From assembly GCA_946611835.1 (NCBI GenBank), contig CAMOEE010000035.1:1-15417 (forward strand): a stretch of DNA of 15,417 nt, given 5' to 3'. The notes beneath the pieces are model-generated. The model was given only the letters and a program-made list of their open reading frames with translations, was not told the DNA's origin and searched no databases. Positions 5,968 through 13,711 of this stretch are shown piece after piece (position 1 is the first letter of the stretch; each line of letters starts with the position of its first letter). The translations under genes and the position numbers were made by a program. This DNA comes from an uncultured Treponema sp. Its GTDB lineage: Bacteria > Spirochaetota > Spirochaetia > Treponematales > Treponemataceae.

Positions 5968-7674
5968 TTAGAATTGGAATTTAACCAGCAAAACCGCATT
6001 TCCCGAAGTGCTTATGTAATCGGAATGTGCGTAATCCCGGCTCTTTCCGCTGAATAATTTTATTACATCATTGACTTCAAAGGCAAGACTTAAGGCAGGA
6101 GCCAGCCGGACTCCGGCCCAGCCTGAAATATCAGGGCAGCTGTCAGCATTTTTTCCGAAAGCAATTGCCGTTGATGTTCCCAGGTTCCATTTTGCATCCA
6201 GAGTCTGATATTCGAGACTGAGCTTTATTTTCTGGGCATCTTCCAGGGCAGGGACATCATTCCAGAACGACTTCCACTCAGCCCCGGCCTTCAGGGAAGA
6301 AAAATCAGCATAGAATCCGAGATATGTGTTGAATTCGGTGCGGTCTTCTGGCGTGATTGAGTAAAGCCCGAACTTGTGAGTCGTTCCGTTCGCATTTGTC
6401 ATTGAAAGCAAGTTTGAGTCAGAATATTTTGCCGTCCAGACTCCGTTTCCGAAGGCAGTTTTTCGGAATTCAAGGCCGCCCTTTGCCTCAAAGCTGGTGA
6501 GGACAGGCACGGTCAAATCAATTTTTGCGAACCAGTCTGTCGTTTCGGTGGGTATTGCTGGAAGTGCCGCAAATTTGTATTTGTTTTCCAGCTCACGGAT
6601 TTTTGACTGATATGAGTCGAGGCCGCCCCTCAAAGCGATTGTGATGAAGCGGTCATCGGTGAAAGACTCGGTCTTGAAGTCAGTTTTCAGGGTGAAGGCC
6701 GGAACCACATCTTTAGAGCCGATTTCTGAGCCGACGATTAAGGCTCCCTCCGCCCCCAGTTCAAGGAAATCATTCTGCCATGACAAATCGAGGTCGAATT
6801 TTGCCCGGTGAGAGCTTTCGGCGCTTGAAGAATCCTCGGCCTTGTAGAGATTGTCGCTTTTGTCAAGGTTTGCCTGGAATTCGTAGAAGGTCGTGAACAT
6901 GGCCTTAAAGCCGTAGCCTTTCCAACCTGCTCCAATATATGGATTCAAATCAAGGATTTTTGTGCTGTCAAGATAATCTCCGCTAGTGGTGCTGTCCTTC
7001 ATAACCTCACCGTAACGGTTGAACCATGCGGCATCAGCACCATAAGAAATCAAGAGGCCCCGGTCAGTTTCCCAGTCAGAGCCAGCCTTTCCCCAGATTG
7101 TGTGCTTTACCATGTCGGAATAGGCATCAGAATTGAGCTGAAGGCCGTCATCGCTCATCTTGTACTCGGCTTCCAGACTGTGCTTTCCGTACTCACCGAA
7201 GAATGATTTTTTGCCCCGGACGGAAGTGTTTCGCGCAAAGTAGCCTTCCTTTGATTTTTCGCCGGCAAAACCTTCAGCGCTCTCATGGTTGAAGTCAATC
7301 TCAAAGGGGGAATTGCCCGAAGCCCGGTAAATCGAAAAGTCTCCCTTGAAATAGAAGGGGTATCCGGCTCCAAGCTCGCCCTCAGCGTAAATGTCCTTTG
7401 ATTTTTCAGAAGCCCGGTTTGTATTTTCCGGCAAATTTTTCTGAGTTTTGATACCTTCCATCTCCGGGAGCTGAACTTGTGGAGCCGAGCTTTCCGGTAA
7501 AATTTTCGTGTAATCGGGAACAGAGTCCTTTCCGGCTGTGAAAGTCTTGCCGTTTACGACAGTCGTTACATCAGGAAGCTCGATTTCTTCCTCTACGATT
7601 TCGCTCTGATTCGTCTGTGAAAATGCCGTAAAAGCGGCGAAAAGTAAAAGTGTATTCAAAAAAATCTTTTTCAT
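5968..7674 (-). CDS. probable outer-membrane beta-barrel protein of the ton operon
   Basis: This 568-residue exported protein has a clear signal peptide (MKKIFLNTLLLFAAFTAFSQ, cleavage near residue 19-20). A charged segment with little strand character follows (about 21-95, acidic then Pro-rich). The rest is a long run of alternating strands rich in Tyr, Trp, Phe and Gly, and it ends in aromatic LLVKFQF, the usual C-terminal signature for BAM-assembled barrels. No TonB-dependent-receptor plug domain is evident, so it is not a standard receptor despite lying next to exbB/exbD/tonB. The ATG at 7674 follows the TPR gene stop by one base and has a GGGGG run about 8 bases upstream. An in-frame TTG at 7692 would hide the signal peptide and is rejected. 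Family and cargo are not recognised; I infer the barrel is the outer-membrane partner of the ExbBD-TonB-like motor or of the TPR protein. Confidence 0.75.
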   Translation of the reverse strand: MKKIFLNTLLLFAAFTAFSQTNQSEIVEEEIELPDVTTVVNGKTFTAGKDSVPDYTKILPESSAPQVQLPEMEGIKTQKNLPENTNRASEKSKDIYAEGELGAGYPFYFKGDFSIYRASGNSPFEIDFNHESAEGFAGEKSKEGYFARNTSVRGKKSFFGEYGKHSLEAEYKMSDDGLQLNSDAYSDMVKHTIWGKAGSDWETDRGLLISYGADAAWFNRYGEVMKDSTTSGDYLDSTKILDLNPYIGAGWKGYGFKAMFTTFYEFQANLDKSDNLYKAEDSSSAESSHRAKFDLDLSWQNDFLELGAEGALIVGSEIGSKDVVPAFTLKTDFKTESFTDDRFITIALRGGLDSYQSKIRELENKYKFAALPAIPTETTDWFAKIDLTVPVLTSFEAKGGLEFRKTAFGNGVWTAKYSDSNLLSMTNANGTTHKFGLYSITPEDRTEFNTYLGFYADFSSLKAGAEWKSFWNDVPALEDAQKIKLSLEYQTLDAKWNLGTSTAIAFGKNADSCPDISGWAGVRLAPALSLAFEVNDVIKLFSGKSRDYAHSDYISTSGNAVLLVKFQF

Positions 7675-7675
7675 A

Positions 7676-10507
7676 TTAAAGTTCCCCCGCAATTTTCTCT
7701 GCGTCTTTTGTGTATTTGCTCTCAGGATAGAGTTTTTTCATCTCGGTGAAGGTGGCTTTTGCATCGGCGTAAAGGGCTGCGGCATCAAAGCTTTCAATTG
7801 CCCCGTAAAAACTTCTGACCGCATTCTCTTCGTTTCCTGCCTGCCTTGAATACTTTGCCGCATTCAGGTACATTTCGGCGGATTTTTTGTTCTCGCCCCG
7901 GCTTCTGTAGGAAGAGGCCAGGTAAAGGGCGTTCTTCATATTGCTTTCTGCAGATGCAGGCTCATTTTTTTGTCTGGCAAGGGCTTTTTCAGCGGCGGCA
8001 ATCTTGTCTTCTTCTGAATTTTTGTTCCAGACATTGCTCTGCCTGATTTCCCTGATTTTTTTATCCATGCCGTCGTTGAGAGCCTGTGAGCCGTACTCGT
8101 CAATCATTTTCTGTGCCATGGCGATTGCAGCTTCATACTCGCCCGTTTTCTGGTACAAGTCTACGAGATTTTTTTCTGAGCCGTAGCGGTATGAAGTCTC
8201 GGCCTTTGAATCCGTAATCTGCAGGTAGCGGAGGATTGCCCTGGTATCGTTTCCGCTTTTTGCCAGAGAGTCGGCTGAGAAGTAAATCGAAGCATAGGCA
8301 AAGCGACCTGAGGGCCATTTTTTGCTGTATTCCTCGAAAAGTTTGGCAGCATTTGAAAATTCCCCGGCTGAATAGGCAATTTCGGCACGGCGGTAGGCAG
8401 ATTCTTCTGAAATCAGGCCGGCAGCCTTGTCATTGTTTGCGGCAAGCTCAGCAAAATATTTGTCAGCGGCTTCAGTTTTTCCCTGCTGAACCAAGATTTC
8501 CGCGCTCCGGTATTTGCATTCATAGCCGAATTCCGAACGACGGGCAATGTAGGGGGCAAGAATAGCCAGAGCCTCGTCATATTTTTTTGAGTCAGAAAGG
8601 ATTCCCGCCGCAAGGATTGTCGCCTCGTTTTTTTCCGATTCATTTTTTGCGACTTTGCTTGCTTTTTGTGAAGCCGAAATCGCCTCATCTGAATTTTTTG
8701 CGAAAGCCGCGGCACGGGCAACCGTCATCAAAGCAGACCAGGCGAACTGATGATTTGGATTCTCGGACACGAAACGGTTCAGGCTCGCTACGGATTTTGA
8801 ATAATCGCCCTTCTGGTACTGGGCGTATCCTGTGTAGAAGAGAGCGTAAGCCACGTATTCTTTGTCGAGTGTCTTTGAGCCAAGGATTTTTGAGAAGGAA
8901 GATTCAGCCTCGCCCCACCTATGCTGGTTAAAGGAAGCCAGGGCCGAAAGATATGCAGCCTCGTCGCCCTTTGCCTTGGAAGCCTCAGCTTTCGTTGAGA
9001 CATAGTGACCGGCAATCAAAAGTGTGCGGGAATAATCCAGGTGACCGTCATTATCAAGCTGATTTTTCTCGCCAAGTGAATAGAAAATTACATCAGCCTC
9101 ATGGTACTTTCCCAGCTTAGCCAGAGATTTTGCGTAAACAGTGAGGATTGACTTGTCCTCAATTTTGCCATCTTTTTTGTAGCTTTCGATTGCCTTGACA
9201 GCCTGCTGTACGCTTCCTGTCTCGTACTTTGCAAGGGCAAACCAGTAAAGGGCATTTTTGCTAATATCAGCATTTTCGGAATTGAGGCATTTTGAAGCAT
9301 AGCGCTCACATTCAGACCAGGCCTTCAGGTAGGCGTTGTAGCGGGCAATTGAGAGAAGAATGTTTTCGTTTTTTGAACCAGATTTTGTGAGAACAGCCTC
9401 AGAAAGGATGACAAGGGCCTTTTTGCTTCCATCGGATTTTTCGTCAGCCGTGATGTAGGCAATCTCCGCCCTGTAAATGGCCGCAATTTCTTTCTGCGAG
9501 TCAGAGGCATTTTCCTGGGCAGAGTCAAAGTAAGCAAGGGATTTCGTATAATCTTTTGCATAGAAAGCATCTACAGCAAGCCTTGTCCAGAATTCAGAAA
9601 GGAGGTCGGGATATTCTTTGAGACGGCCCTCTGCCTTTGAAAGCACTTGTCCGGCCTCACTTCCGACCTCTGCTTTGTGGGCAGAAGAAACCTCGTAGGC
9701 CTTTTGCATTGCCGAAGCCGCAAGATAGGCCGGAGCCTCTTCAATTACGGTGCAGTAGCTGTCGTATGCTTTTTTGTATTCAGCAAGATTTTCGTAAGCC
9801 TCTCCTTTTAAAATCAGGAGGGAATATTTTGTCTCATCATCGAATTTTGCATCTTCCATTGCCGAAATCATGTCCACGCATTTCTGAGCATTTTTTTTGT
9901 CAGCAAGGAGATTGTAGGACTGGGCAAGGGCAAGGGCTGAATCAATGTAATCATCAGAAGAATATTTAACCCCGTTTGAAATCACATATTCATAAAGAGG
10001 AAGGGAATTTCTGTAATCCTTTAACTCGACGAAAGTTTTTGCCCCGTAAAGCATTGAAAGGGCGTAGTAATCTGTTGAATTCTCAGAAAGTTTTTTGTCA
10101 GTCTGGGTAAGTTCCCTGAAGATTGATGCAGAAGCGAAGAAGCAGTTCTGTGCCTTTGAAAAATCCCTGCGCCAGAAATAGCCCCGGCCAAGCCAGAAAA
10201 AGCGGGCTGAATTGAGCTGAATCGTTTCAGGGTTGAGCGAATCTGCGTTCATCTGATGGGCTTCAAGAACTGAAAGAGAATCCTCGATTCGTCCCATCTT
10301 AAAAAGGCTCTCGCCCTCATAAACGGAAGCACGGAAAGAAGCGAGTGTGTTCTTTTCGTCCTTGAGGATTTCCTCAGCAAAACGAACAACTCCCGGATAA
10401 AAAGCTGACTTATAGCTTGAAATCATCTGCGCCGAAAGATTCTTGTTCTCCGGGAACGCAAAAGCAAGTGTCAGAAAAAATATAAAAACGCAAAATCTTC
10501 TTTTCAT
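7676..10507 (-). CDS. large secreted tetratricopeptide-repeat (TPR) protein
   Basis: This 943-residue protein begins with a signal peptide (MKRRFCVFIFFLTLAFAF, cleavage probably after residue 17 or so) and is helical repeat almost throughout. TPR-like helix pairs recur along its length. Examples are an ALFYTGYAQYQKGDYSKSVA unit near residue 555 and a final unit near 905-935 (ADAKATFTEMKKLYPESKYT) like those of YbgF/CpoB or BamD. It should act in the periplasm, or be tethered at the outer membrane, as a protein-protein scaffold; no enzymatic motif is seen. The ATG at 10507 is chosen for the AAGG site just upstream and the signal peptide. The open frame back to 10594 overlaps the upstream gene. 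A TPR partner near ExbBD/TonB or TolQR is a known theme (CpoB in Tol-Pal), but 943 residues is far larger than CpoB. Confidence 0.88.
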   Translation of the reverse strand: MKRRFCVFIFFLTLAFAFPENKNLSAQMISSYKSAFYPGVVRFAEEILKDEKNTLASFRASVYEGESLFKMGRIEDSLSVLEAHQMNADSLNPETIQLNSARFFWLGRGYFWRRDFSKAQNCFFASASIFRELTQTDKKLSENSTDYYALSMLYGAKTFVELKDYRNSLPLYEYVISNGVKYSSDDYIDSALALAQSYNLLADKKNAQKCVDMISAMEDAKFDDETKYSLLILKGEAYENLAEYKKAYDSYCTVIEEAPAYLAASAMQKAYEVSSAHKAEVGSEAGQVLSKAEGRLKEYPDLLSEFWTRLAVDAFYAKDYTKSLAYFDSAQENASDSQKEIAAIYRAEIAYITADEKSDGSKKALVILSEAVLTKSGSKNENILLSIARYNAYLKAWSECERYASKCLNSENADISKNALYWFALAKYETGSVQQAVKAIESYKKDGKIEDKSILTVYAKSLAKLGKYHEADVIFYSLGEKNQLDNDGHLDYSRTLLIAGHYVSTKAEASKAKGDEAAYLSALASFNQHRWGEAESSFSKILGSKTLDKEYVAYALFYTGYAQYQKGDYSKSVASLNRFVSENPNHQFAWSALMTVARAAAFAKNSDEAISASQKASKVAKNESEKNEATILAAGILSDSKKYDEALAILAPYIARRSEFGYECKYRSAEILVQQGKTEAADKYFAELAANNDKAAGLISEESAYRRAEIAYSAGEFSNAAKLFEEYSKKWPSGRFAYASIYFSADSLAKSGNDTRAILRYLQITDSKAETSYRYGSEKNLVDLYQKTGEYEAAIAMAQKMIDEYGSQALNDGMDKKIREIRQSNVWNKNSEEDKIAAAEKALARQKNEPASAESNMKNALYLASSYRSRGENKKSAEMYLNAAKYSRQAGNEENAVRSFYGAIESFDAAALYADAKATFTEMKKLYPESKYTKDAEKIAGEL

Positions 10508-10538
10508 AGTACCTTTATTTTGTGATTGCCAGGAATTC

Positions 10539-10544
10539 ATTATA
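10539..10544 (-). promoter_or_regulatory. candidate internal -10 box before the TPR gene
   Basis: A perfect TATAAT on the minus strand overlaps the TAA stop of the upstream gene (10542-10540). It lies 31 bases before the TPR start, a plausible leader length. No good -35 box is visible 16-18 bases upstream, so an internal promoter is possible but weakly supported. Confidence 0.22.
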
Positions 10545-11913
10545 GCGGAGAAAATCTGTCCGTAGAAAGAACTCTGGTAAGATGAACGAAACAATCCGGA
10601 TATTTCTTGACGAACTGGGCCAGGGTAAGTTCCTGTCCGTTTTCAAAAACAGTGCAGCCGAACTGACCATTTTTGTCAAAATAAGGGAAAATTGCCGCAG
10701 ACGAATCGAAAACTTTGAACTCTGGTGAACCGTCGGCAGGATGGACAGTCCGTCTGATTGCTGCAAGATAGTAATAATCAGGCTCGGTCACGCCTAAAAC
10801 ATAAAGAAGCGGCTTGAGATACTTGATTTCGTAACCAGAATTCTTGATGTAACCTGCCACTGAAGTGATTCCTTTTTCCGTGACTTCCGCACTGAATGGT
10901 TCGATTTTTACATCGACTCCTGTATCTTCATAAAGGTAATTTCTTCTTGCCTGAACGGACAATCTGGCGGCTGCAAGGTTCCTGGTCCAGTCCAGAGAGT
11001 GATAAAGGCTCTCTGTCTGTGATTTGATTCCTGCGATTCCAAGCGGGCTTGGCTGAACTGTGGGGCGCAAAAGCGGGTCGCGGTAAGTTGAGCCTCCGGT
11101 AAGCGGGGTAATCGTTCCGTCAACAATCCATTTGAGGAAGCCGGAATGATTCATCGTAAGGATGTTTTTCTGGGCATCCTCCACGTCAACCTCCCTCTCT
11201 TTTCCTGTTGAAATGTAAATCGGTTTTCCAAACTCGTTGTAGCAGGCATCTTTTGCAGGCTTTATCCGGGAAAGATTTTTTTCAATCTGAGCCACCATAA
11301 CCAGATTTCCGTGATACTGCTCAGGATGAATGTCCGCATAATGCCAGGGAAGAGATTTTTCGGTCAGAGAGAGAACAGATTGAAGCGAAGCTGTGTAAAA
11401 ATAATCAAAAGATACTCCGACAGGAACCCCCTTTGCTGCAAAACTTCCGTCAATCACATAATCAGCAAGACTTTTGTTTCCGCTGGGTGAAAACTGAACA
11501 TAAACACTGCTGTCACCTGCAAAATAATAGCGGACTTTCAAAGGCTTACCGCTCGAAGAGTCACGCAGCAAAATCCAGGAACCTGCCGCATCAGCAGGAT
11601 ACTCGCTCACCTGCCGTCTCTCAACGCCTTCTTTTGTGTACAAATCCACGGAAAGCTCAGTCTCAGGGGCAACGATAACGGAAAAGACATCACGGGTCTC
11701 TTCAAGCCGAACCTGGAAAAGCTGCCCAACTGAATTACTGCGAAGCTCCGTGCGGTTATGCCGGACAACATCAAGGCTCTGCTCGAACCAGCTGTCAGAA
11801 ATCGATTTTCTTATGTCCGCAGAGTCAGGGACACCGAATCTATTATTTTCTGCAAAAATGGGCAGGGGCAAAAGCGAAAGAGCCAATATAAAAGGAATAC
11901 GAAAAACTTTCAT
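10540..11913 (-). CDS. secreted protein of unknown function, first gene of the ton/TPR operon
   Basis: This 457-residue protein has a signal peptide (MKVFRIPFILALSLLPLPIF, cleavage after the following Ala at about 21) and no lipobox. The mature part is mixed alpha/beta with no repeats or membrane helices and no motif I recognise. An early segment (about 65-150: QLFQVRLEETRDVFSVIV, VRYYFAGDSSVYVQF) is strand-rich and could be a beta-sandwich. The C-terminal part (about 345-457) is aromatic-rich. The ATG at 11913 has GAGGAG 8 bases upstream; an in-frame TTG directly before it (11916) is also possible. An 87-base gap separates it from the acyltransferase, the largest on this side of the window, so the operon may start here, though I see no clear promoter. 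By position it is probably a periplasmic partner of the TPR protein and barrel. Confidence 0.75.
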   Translation of the reverse strand: MKVFRIPFILALSLLPLPIFAENNRFGVPDSADIRKSISDSWFEQSLDVVRHNRTELRSNSVGQLFQVRLEETRDVFSVIVAPETELSVDLYTKEGVERRQVSEYPADAAGSWILLRDSSSGKPLKVRYYFAGDSSVYVQFSPSGNKSLADYVIDGSFAAKGVPVGVSFDYFYTASLQSVLSLTEKSLPWHYADIHPEQYHGNLVMVAQIEKNLSRIKPAKDACYNEFGKPIYISTGKEREVDVEDAQKNILTMNHSGFLKWIVDGTITPLTGGSTYRDPLLRPTVQPSPLGIAGIKSQTESLYHSLDWTRNLAAARLSVQARRNYLYEDTGVDVKIEPFSAEVTEKGITSVAGYIKNSGYEIKYLKPLLYVLGVTEPDYYYLAAIRRTVHPADGSPEFKVFDSSAAIFPYFDKNGQFGCTVFENGQELTLAQFVKKYPDCFVHLTRVLSTDRFSPL

Positions 11914-12000
11914 CAATTATTCTCCTCTAAGCAAAAGTTCCCGTAAGCTCAGGACTTGCAAAGAATCTCTCTTAAATTTTCGGAAGGAAAGAATATGATT

Positions 12001-12912
12001 TTAAGCCCAAAAATCAAAGAAATTATACCACTGGAAGGGATGTTTTTTCGCAAGTTCCGCCAGATTCTCCGCATACTTTTCGGCGGTGGCACGGATTCGC
12101 TCTTCCCGCTCTTTTCGCCCGCAATCAAAATCAATTTCGCTCTTTTTGACGAACATATCGTAATGGGGATTGAGGGATAAATCTTTGTGGCGGAGGCCGT
12201 TCACGAAATATGTGGGCACATTAAGGAGGGCTGTCAGCAAAAACACACCGTAAGGGAAGCGAGCCTTTTCGCCAAGAAAATCCAGCTGTATATAGCGGTC
12301 TGAGTGCGCTCCGATTCTGTCTCCGGCGATAACGACAACCTCACCCTTTTCAAGCCTCTCCTGCAGCAAAAAGATTGTGTCCGGGCCTATGTTGTTTGAG
12401 CTTATGATATGAAAATTTGAGTTAGGGTTGATTTTCTGAATAAGAGCGCCGAAGCCCGAAGTCAATTCAGCATCGGTTATAGTCGTTATGCTCATTTTTT
12501 TTTCAGTTCCGCTCTCGCCGAAGCTGGCCAGGCCTTTGAGCATCTGACTGTTTCCAAGGTGAGACATGATAATCAGCGTTCCATGCCCTGAATTCACATG
12601 AGCCACCAGGTCATTCACATCGTCATCCTGCCAGCTCACATTCTTAAAGGAAAATTTTCCCGCCCAGCTCTGCACATTCTCCACAAGATTCAGGGCAAAG
12701 GAAATCACATGTTTGAGGGAAGAAGATTTTCCGACTTTGGAAAGATAATATTTTGAGACCCGGCGGGTCCTTTTATCAAAAAGCCAGTAAAAAAATCCAA
12801 TGAAAAAAGCAAGGAAGCGCATAAAAACCGACGGAAGGATTTTCAGCGTGAGGAACATGAGTTTGTAACCGAGATTCGTCGTCTCTTTATGCTCGTACCA
12901 GTTTTCGCTCAT
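12001..12912 (-). CDS. LpxL-type membrane acyltransferase (ApeJ acyltransferase-like)
   Basis: This 303-residue protein has an N-terminal membrane segment (about 19-45) and the lipid A acyltransferase family pattern. There is a SHLGNS block (117-122), an AGDRIG block (196-201), an FPYGVFLLTALLNVPTYFV segment (219-237) and an aromatic C-terminal WYNFFDFW (295-302). The family moves acyl chains from ACP or CoA to lipid acceptors at the inner membrane. The catalytic His is His118, but the acidic residue of the HX4(D/E) dyad is Gln123 (codon CAG). Treponemes studied so far lack standard LPS. That, and its neighbours (glycosyltransferase, CoA ligase with ApeI-like domain), argues for a polyene or other lipid acceptor over lipid A. 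In E. coli, ApeJ combines glycosyltransferase and acyltransferase parts; here they would be separate genes. The ATG at 12912 lacks a clear ribosome binding site. Confidence 0.82.
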   Translation of the reverse strand: MSENWYEHKETTNLGYKLMFLTLKILPSVFMRFLAFFIGFFYWLFDKRTRRVSKYYLSKVGKSSSLKHVISFALNLVENVQSWAGKFSFKNVSWQDDDVNDLVAHVNSGHGTLIIMSHLGNSQMLKGLASFGESGTEKKMSITTITDAELTSGFGALIQKINPNSNFHIISSNNIGPDTIFLLQERLEKGEVVVIAGDRIGAHSDRYIQLDFLGEKARFPYGVFLLTALLNVPTYFVNGLRHKDLSLNPHYDMFVKKSEIDFDCGRKEREERIRATAEKYAENLAELAKKHPFQWYNFFDFWA

Positions 12913-12923
12913 TTTTCGTCATT

Positions 12924-12954
12924 CTAAGGACATTGACAAGCCGCCAGTCCTAAG
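12924..12954. other. imperfect hairpin between glycosyltransferase and acyltransferase genes
   Basis: CTAAGGAC (12924-12931) can pair with GTCCTAAG (12947-12954) over 8 positions with one A-A mismatch, with a 15-base loop. It begins at the glycosyltransferase stop codon and ends 11 bases before the acyltransferase ATG. No T-run follows on the transcribed strand, so it is not a typical terminator. It could limit ribosome access to a start that has no good Shine-Dalgarno sequence. Confidence 0.3.
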
Positions 12955-13711
12955 CCCTCTTAATCTTTCTGAAAATCAGTCTGGGGATTCTCAGGAACAT
13001 GCCGCAGCAGAGACGGGTGAATACCCAGCTTATCCGGACATTGTCCTGAAAAACCCGGAAATTTGAGATTCCGTCGCTGGGATAAGTGACTTTCACCGGA
13101 TAAAACTCGTATTTCAAGCCGAACCAGATCAGTTTGACTAAAATCTCAATGTCAAAGCCCATTCTCTGATCGAAACCGTGTTTTTTCATAAAGGCTACGG
13201 TTTCGGAAACCGGGTAAATCCTGAATCCGCACATTGAGTCTGTGATTCCACCCTCCCATGTGACGATGGCACACCAGCTGTTGGCAAATTTCCGCCCGTT
13301 CTTTCTGTGGCTTGGAGCTGTCTCATCATACTCAGGGTAGCCGCAAATTAAGGCTGAAGGGTTTTTCTTTGCTTTCTCAAAGAAGAAGTCTGCCCGGCTT
13401 GCATCGTGCTGGCCGTCTGCATCCAGCTGAAGGACATGGCTAAGCCCCAGTTCCTGAGCACGGAAAGTCCCGGCCTTAAAAGCCCCGCCCTTTCCGCAAT
13501 TCTGGGGAAGAGTCACTAAGTCCACAAAATCAGGATTGGCATTTTTTATCTGAATCAGGCAATTTTTCGTTTCTTCACCGTTTCCGTCATCAACAAGAAT
13601 GACCTTTACGCCTTTTTCCCGGCAATATGGAGCAAGAGACTCAACGACCTTCATGCAGGCCTTTCCGTGATTGTAAACGGGAATCAGAAAAGCAGGCTTA
13701 AAGTCGCTCAT
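12950..13711 (-). CDS. family 2 glycosyltransferase (DPM1/ApeJ glycosyltransferase-like)
   Basis: This 253-residue GT-A fold enzyme has the family 2 motifs. They are AFLIPVYNHG (7-16), VILVDDGNG (37-45) with the nucleotide-binding Asp pair, NCGKGGAFKAG (71-81), and the metal-binding DxD in LQLDADGQHD (95-104). A TDSMCGFRIYP block (157-167) probably carries the catalytic base, and MGFDIEI (184-190) is typical of the dolichyl-phosphate mannosyltransferase-like branch. The Cys- and Phe-rich C-terminus (about 225-250) may sit on the membrane, though no clear helix pair is seen. The ATG at 13711 overlaps the CoA-ligase stop by 4 bases (ATGA) and has an AAGGAAG site 5 bases upstream, so translation is coupled. 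Between a CoA ligase/hot-dog fusion and an acyltransferase, it fits the glycosyltransferase part of ApeJ, which would decorate an aryl polyene-type lipid. The sugar and acceptor are unknown. Confidence 0.88.
   Translation of the reverse strand: MSDFKPAFLIPVYNHGKACMKVVESLAPYCREKGVKVILVDDGNGEETKNCLIQIKNANPDFVDLVTLPQNCGKGGAFKAGTFRAQELGLSHVLQLDADGQHDASRADFFFEKAKKNPSALICGYPEYDETAPSHRKNGRKFANSWCAIVTWEGGITDSMCGFRIYPVSETVAFMKKHGFDQRMGFDIEILVKLIWFGLKYEFYPVKVTYPSDGISNFRVFQDNVRISWVFTRLCCGMFLRIPRLIFRKIKRA

Noticed and set aside
5931..5999. N-terminal extension of ExbB from 5999
   Set aside because: It would overlap the end of the barrel gene and add 23 residues before the first helix. The ATG at 5930 has an AGGTG site and the expected layout.
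5968..7674. A TonB-dependent receptor
   Set aside because: No plug domain or TonB box is recognisable in the N-terminal region and 568 residues is short for such a receptor; only barrel-like strands and a C-terminal aromatic are visible.
10508..10594. N-terminal extension of the TPR protein from 10594
   Set aside because: It overlaps the preceding gene and would bury the clear signal peptide that begins at the ATG at 10507.
11917..12000. Terminator or clear promoter in the gap between the acyltransferase and the unknown secreted protein
   Set aside because: Only a bulged AAGTTCC/GGACTT pairing is seen, with no T-run, and no -35/-10 pair with good spacing was found.
12001..12912. A lipid A (LPS) late acyltransferase
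   Set aside because: The neighbours are ApeH/ApeI- and glycosyltransferase-like, no other lipid A gene is visible, studied treponemes lack standard LPS, and the acidic dyad residue is Gln.
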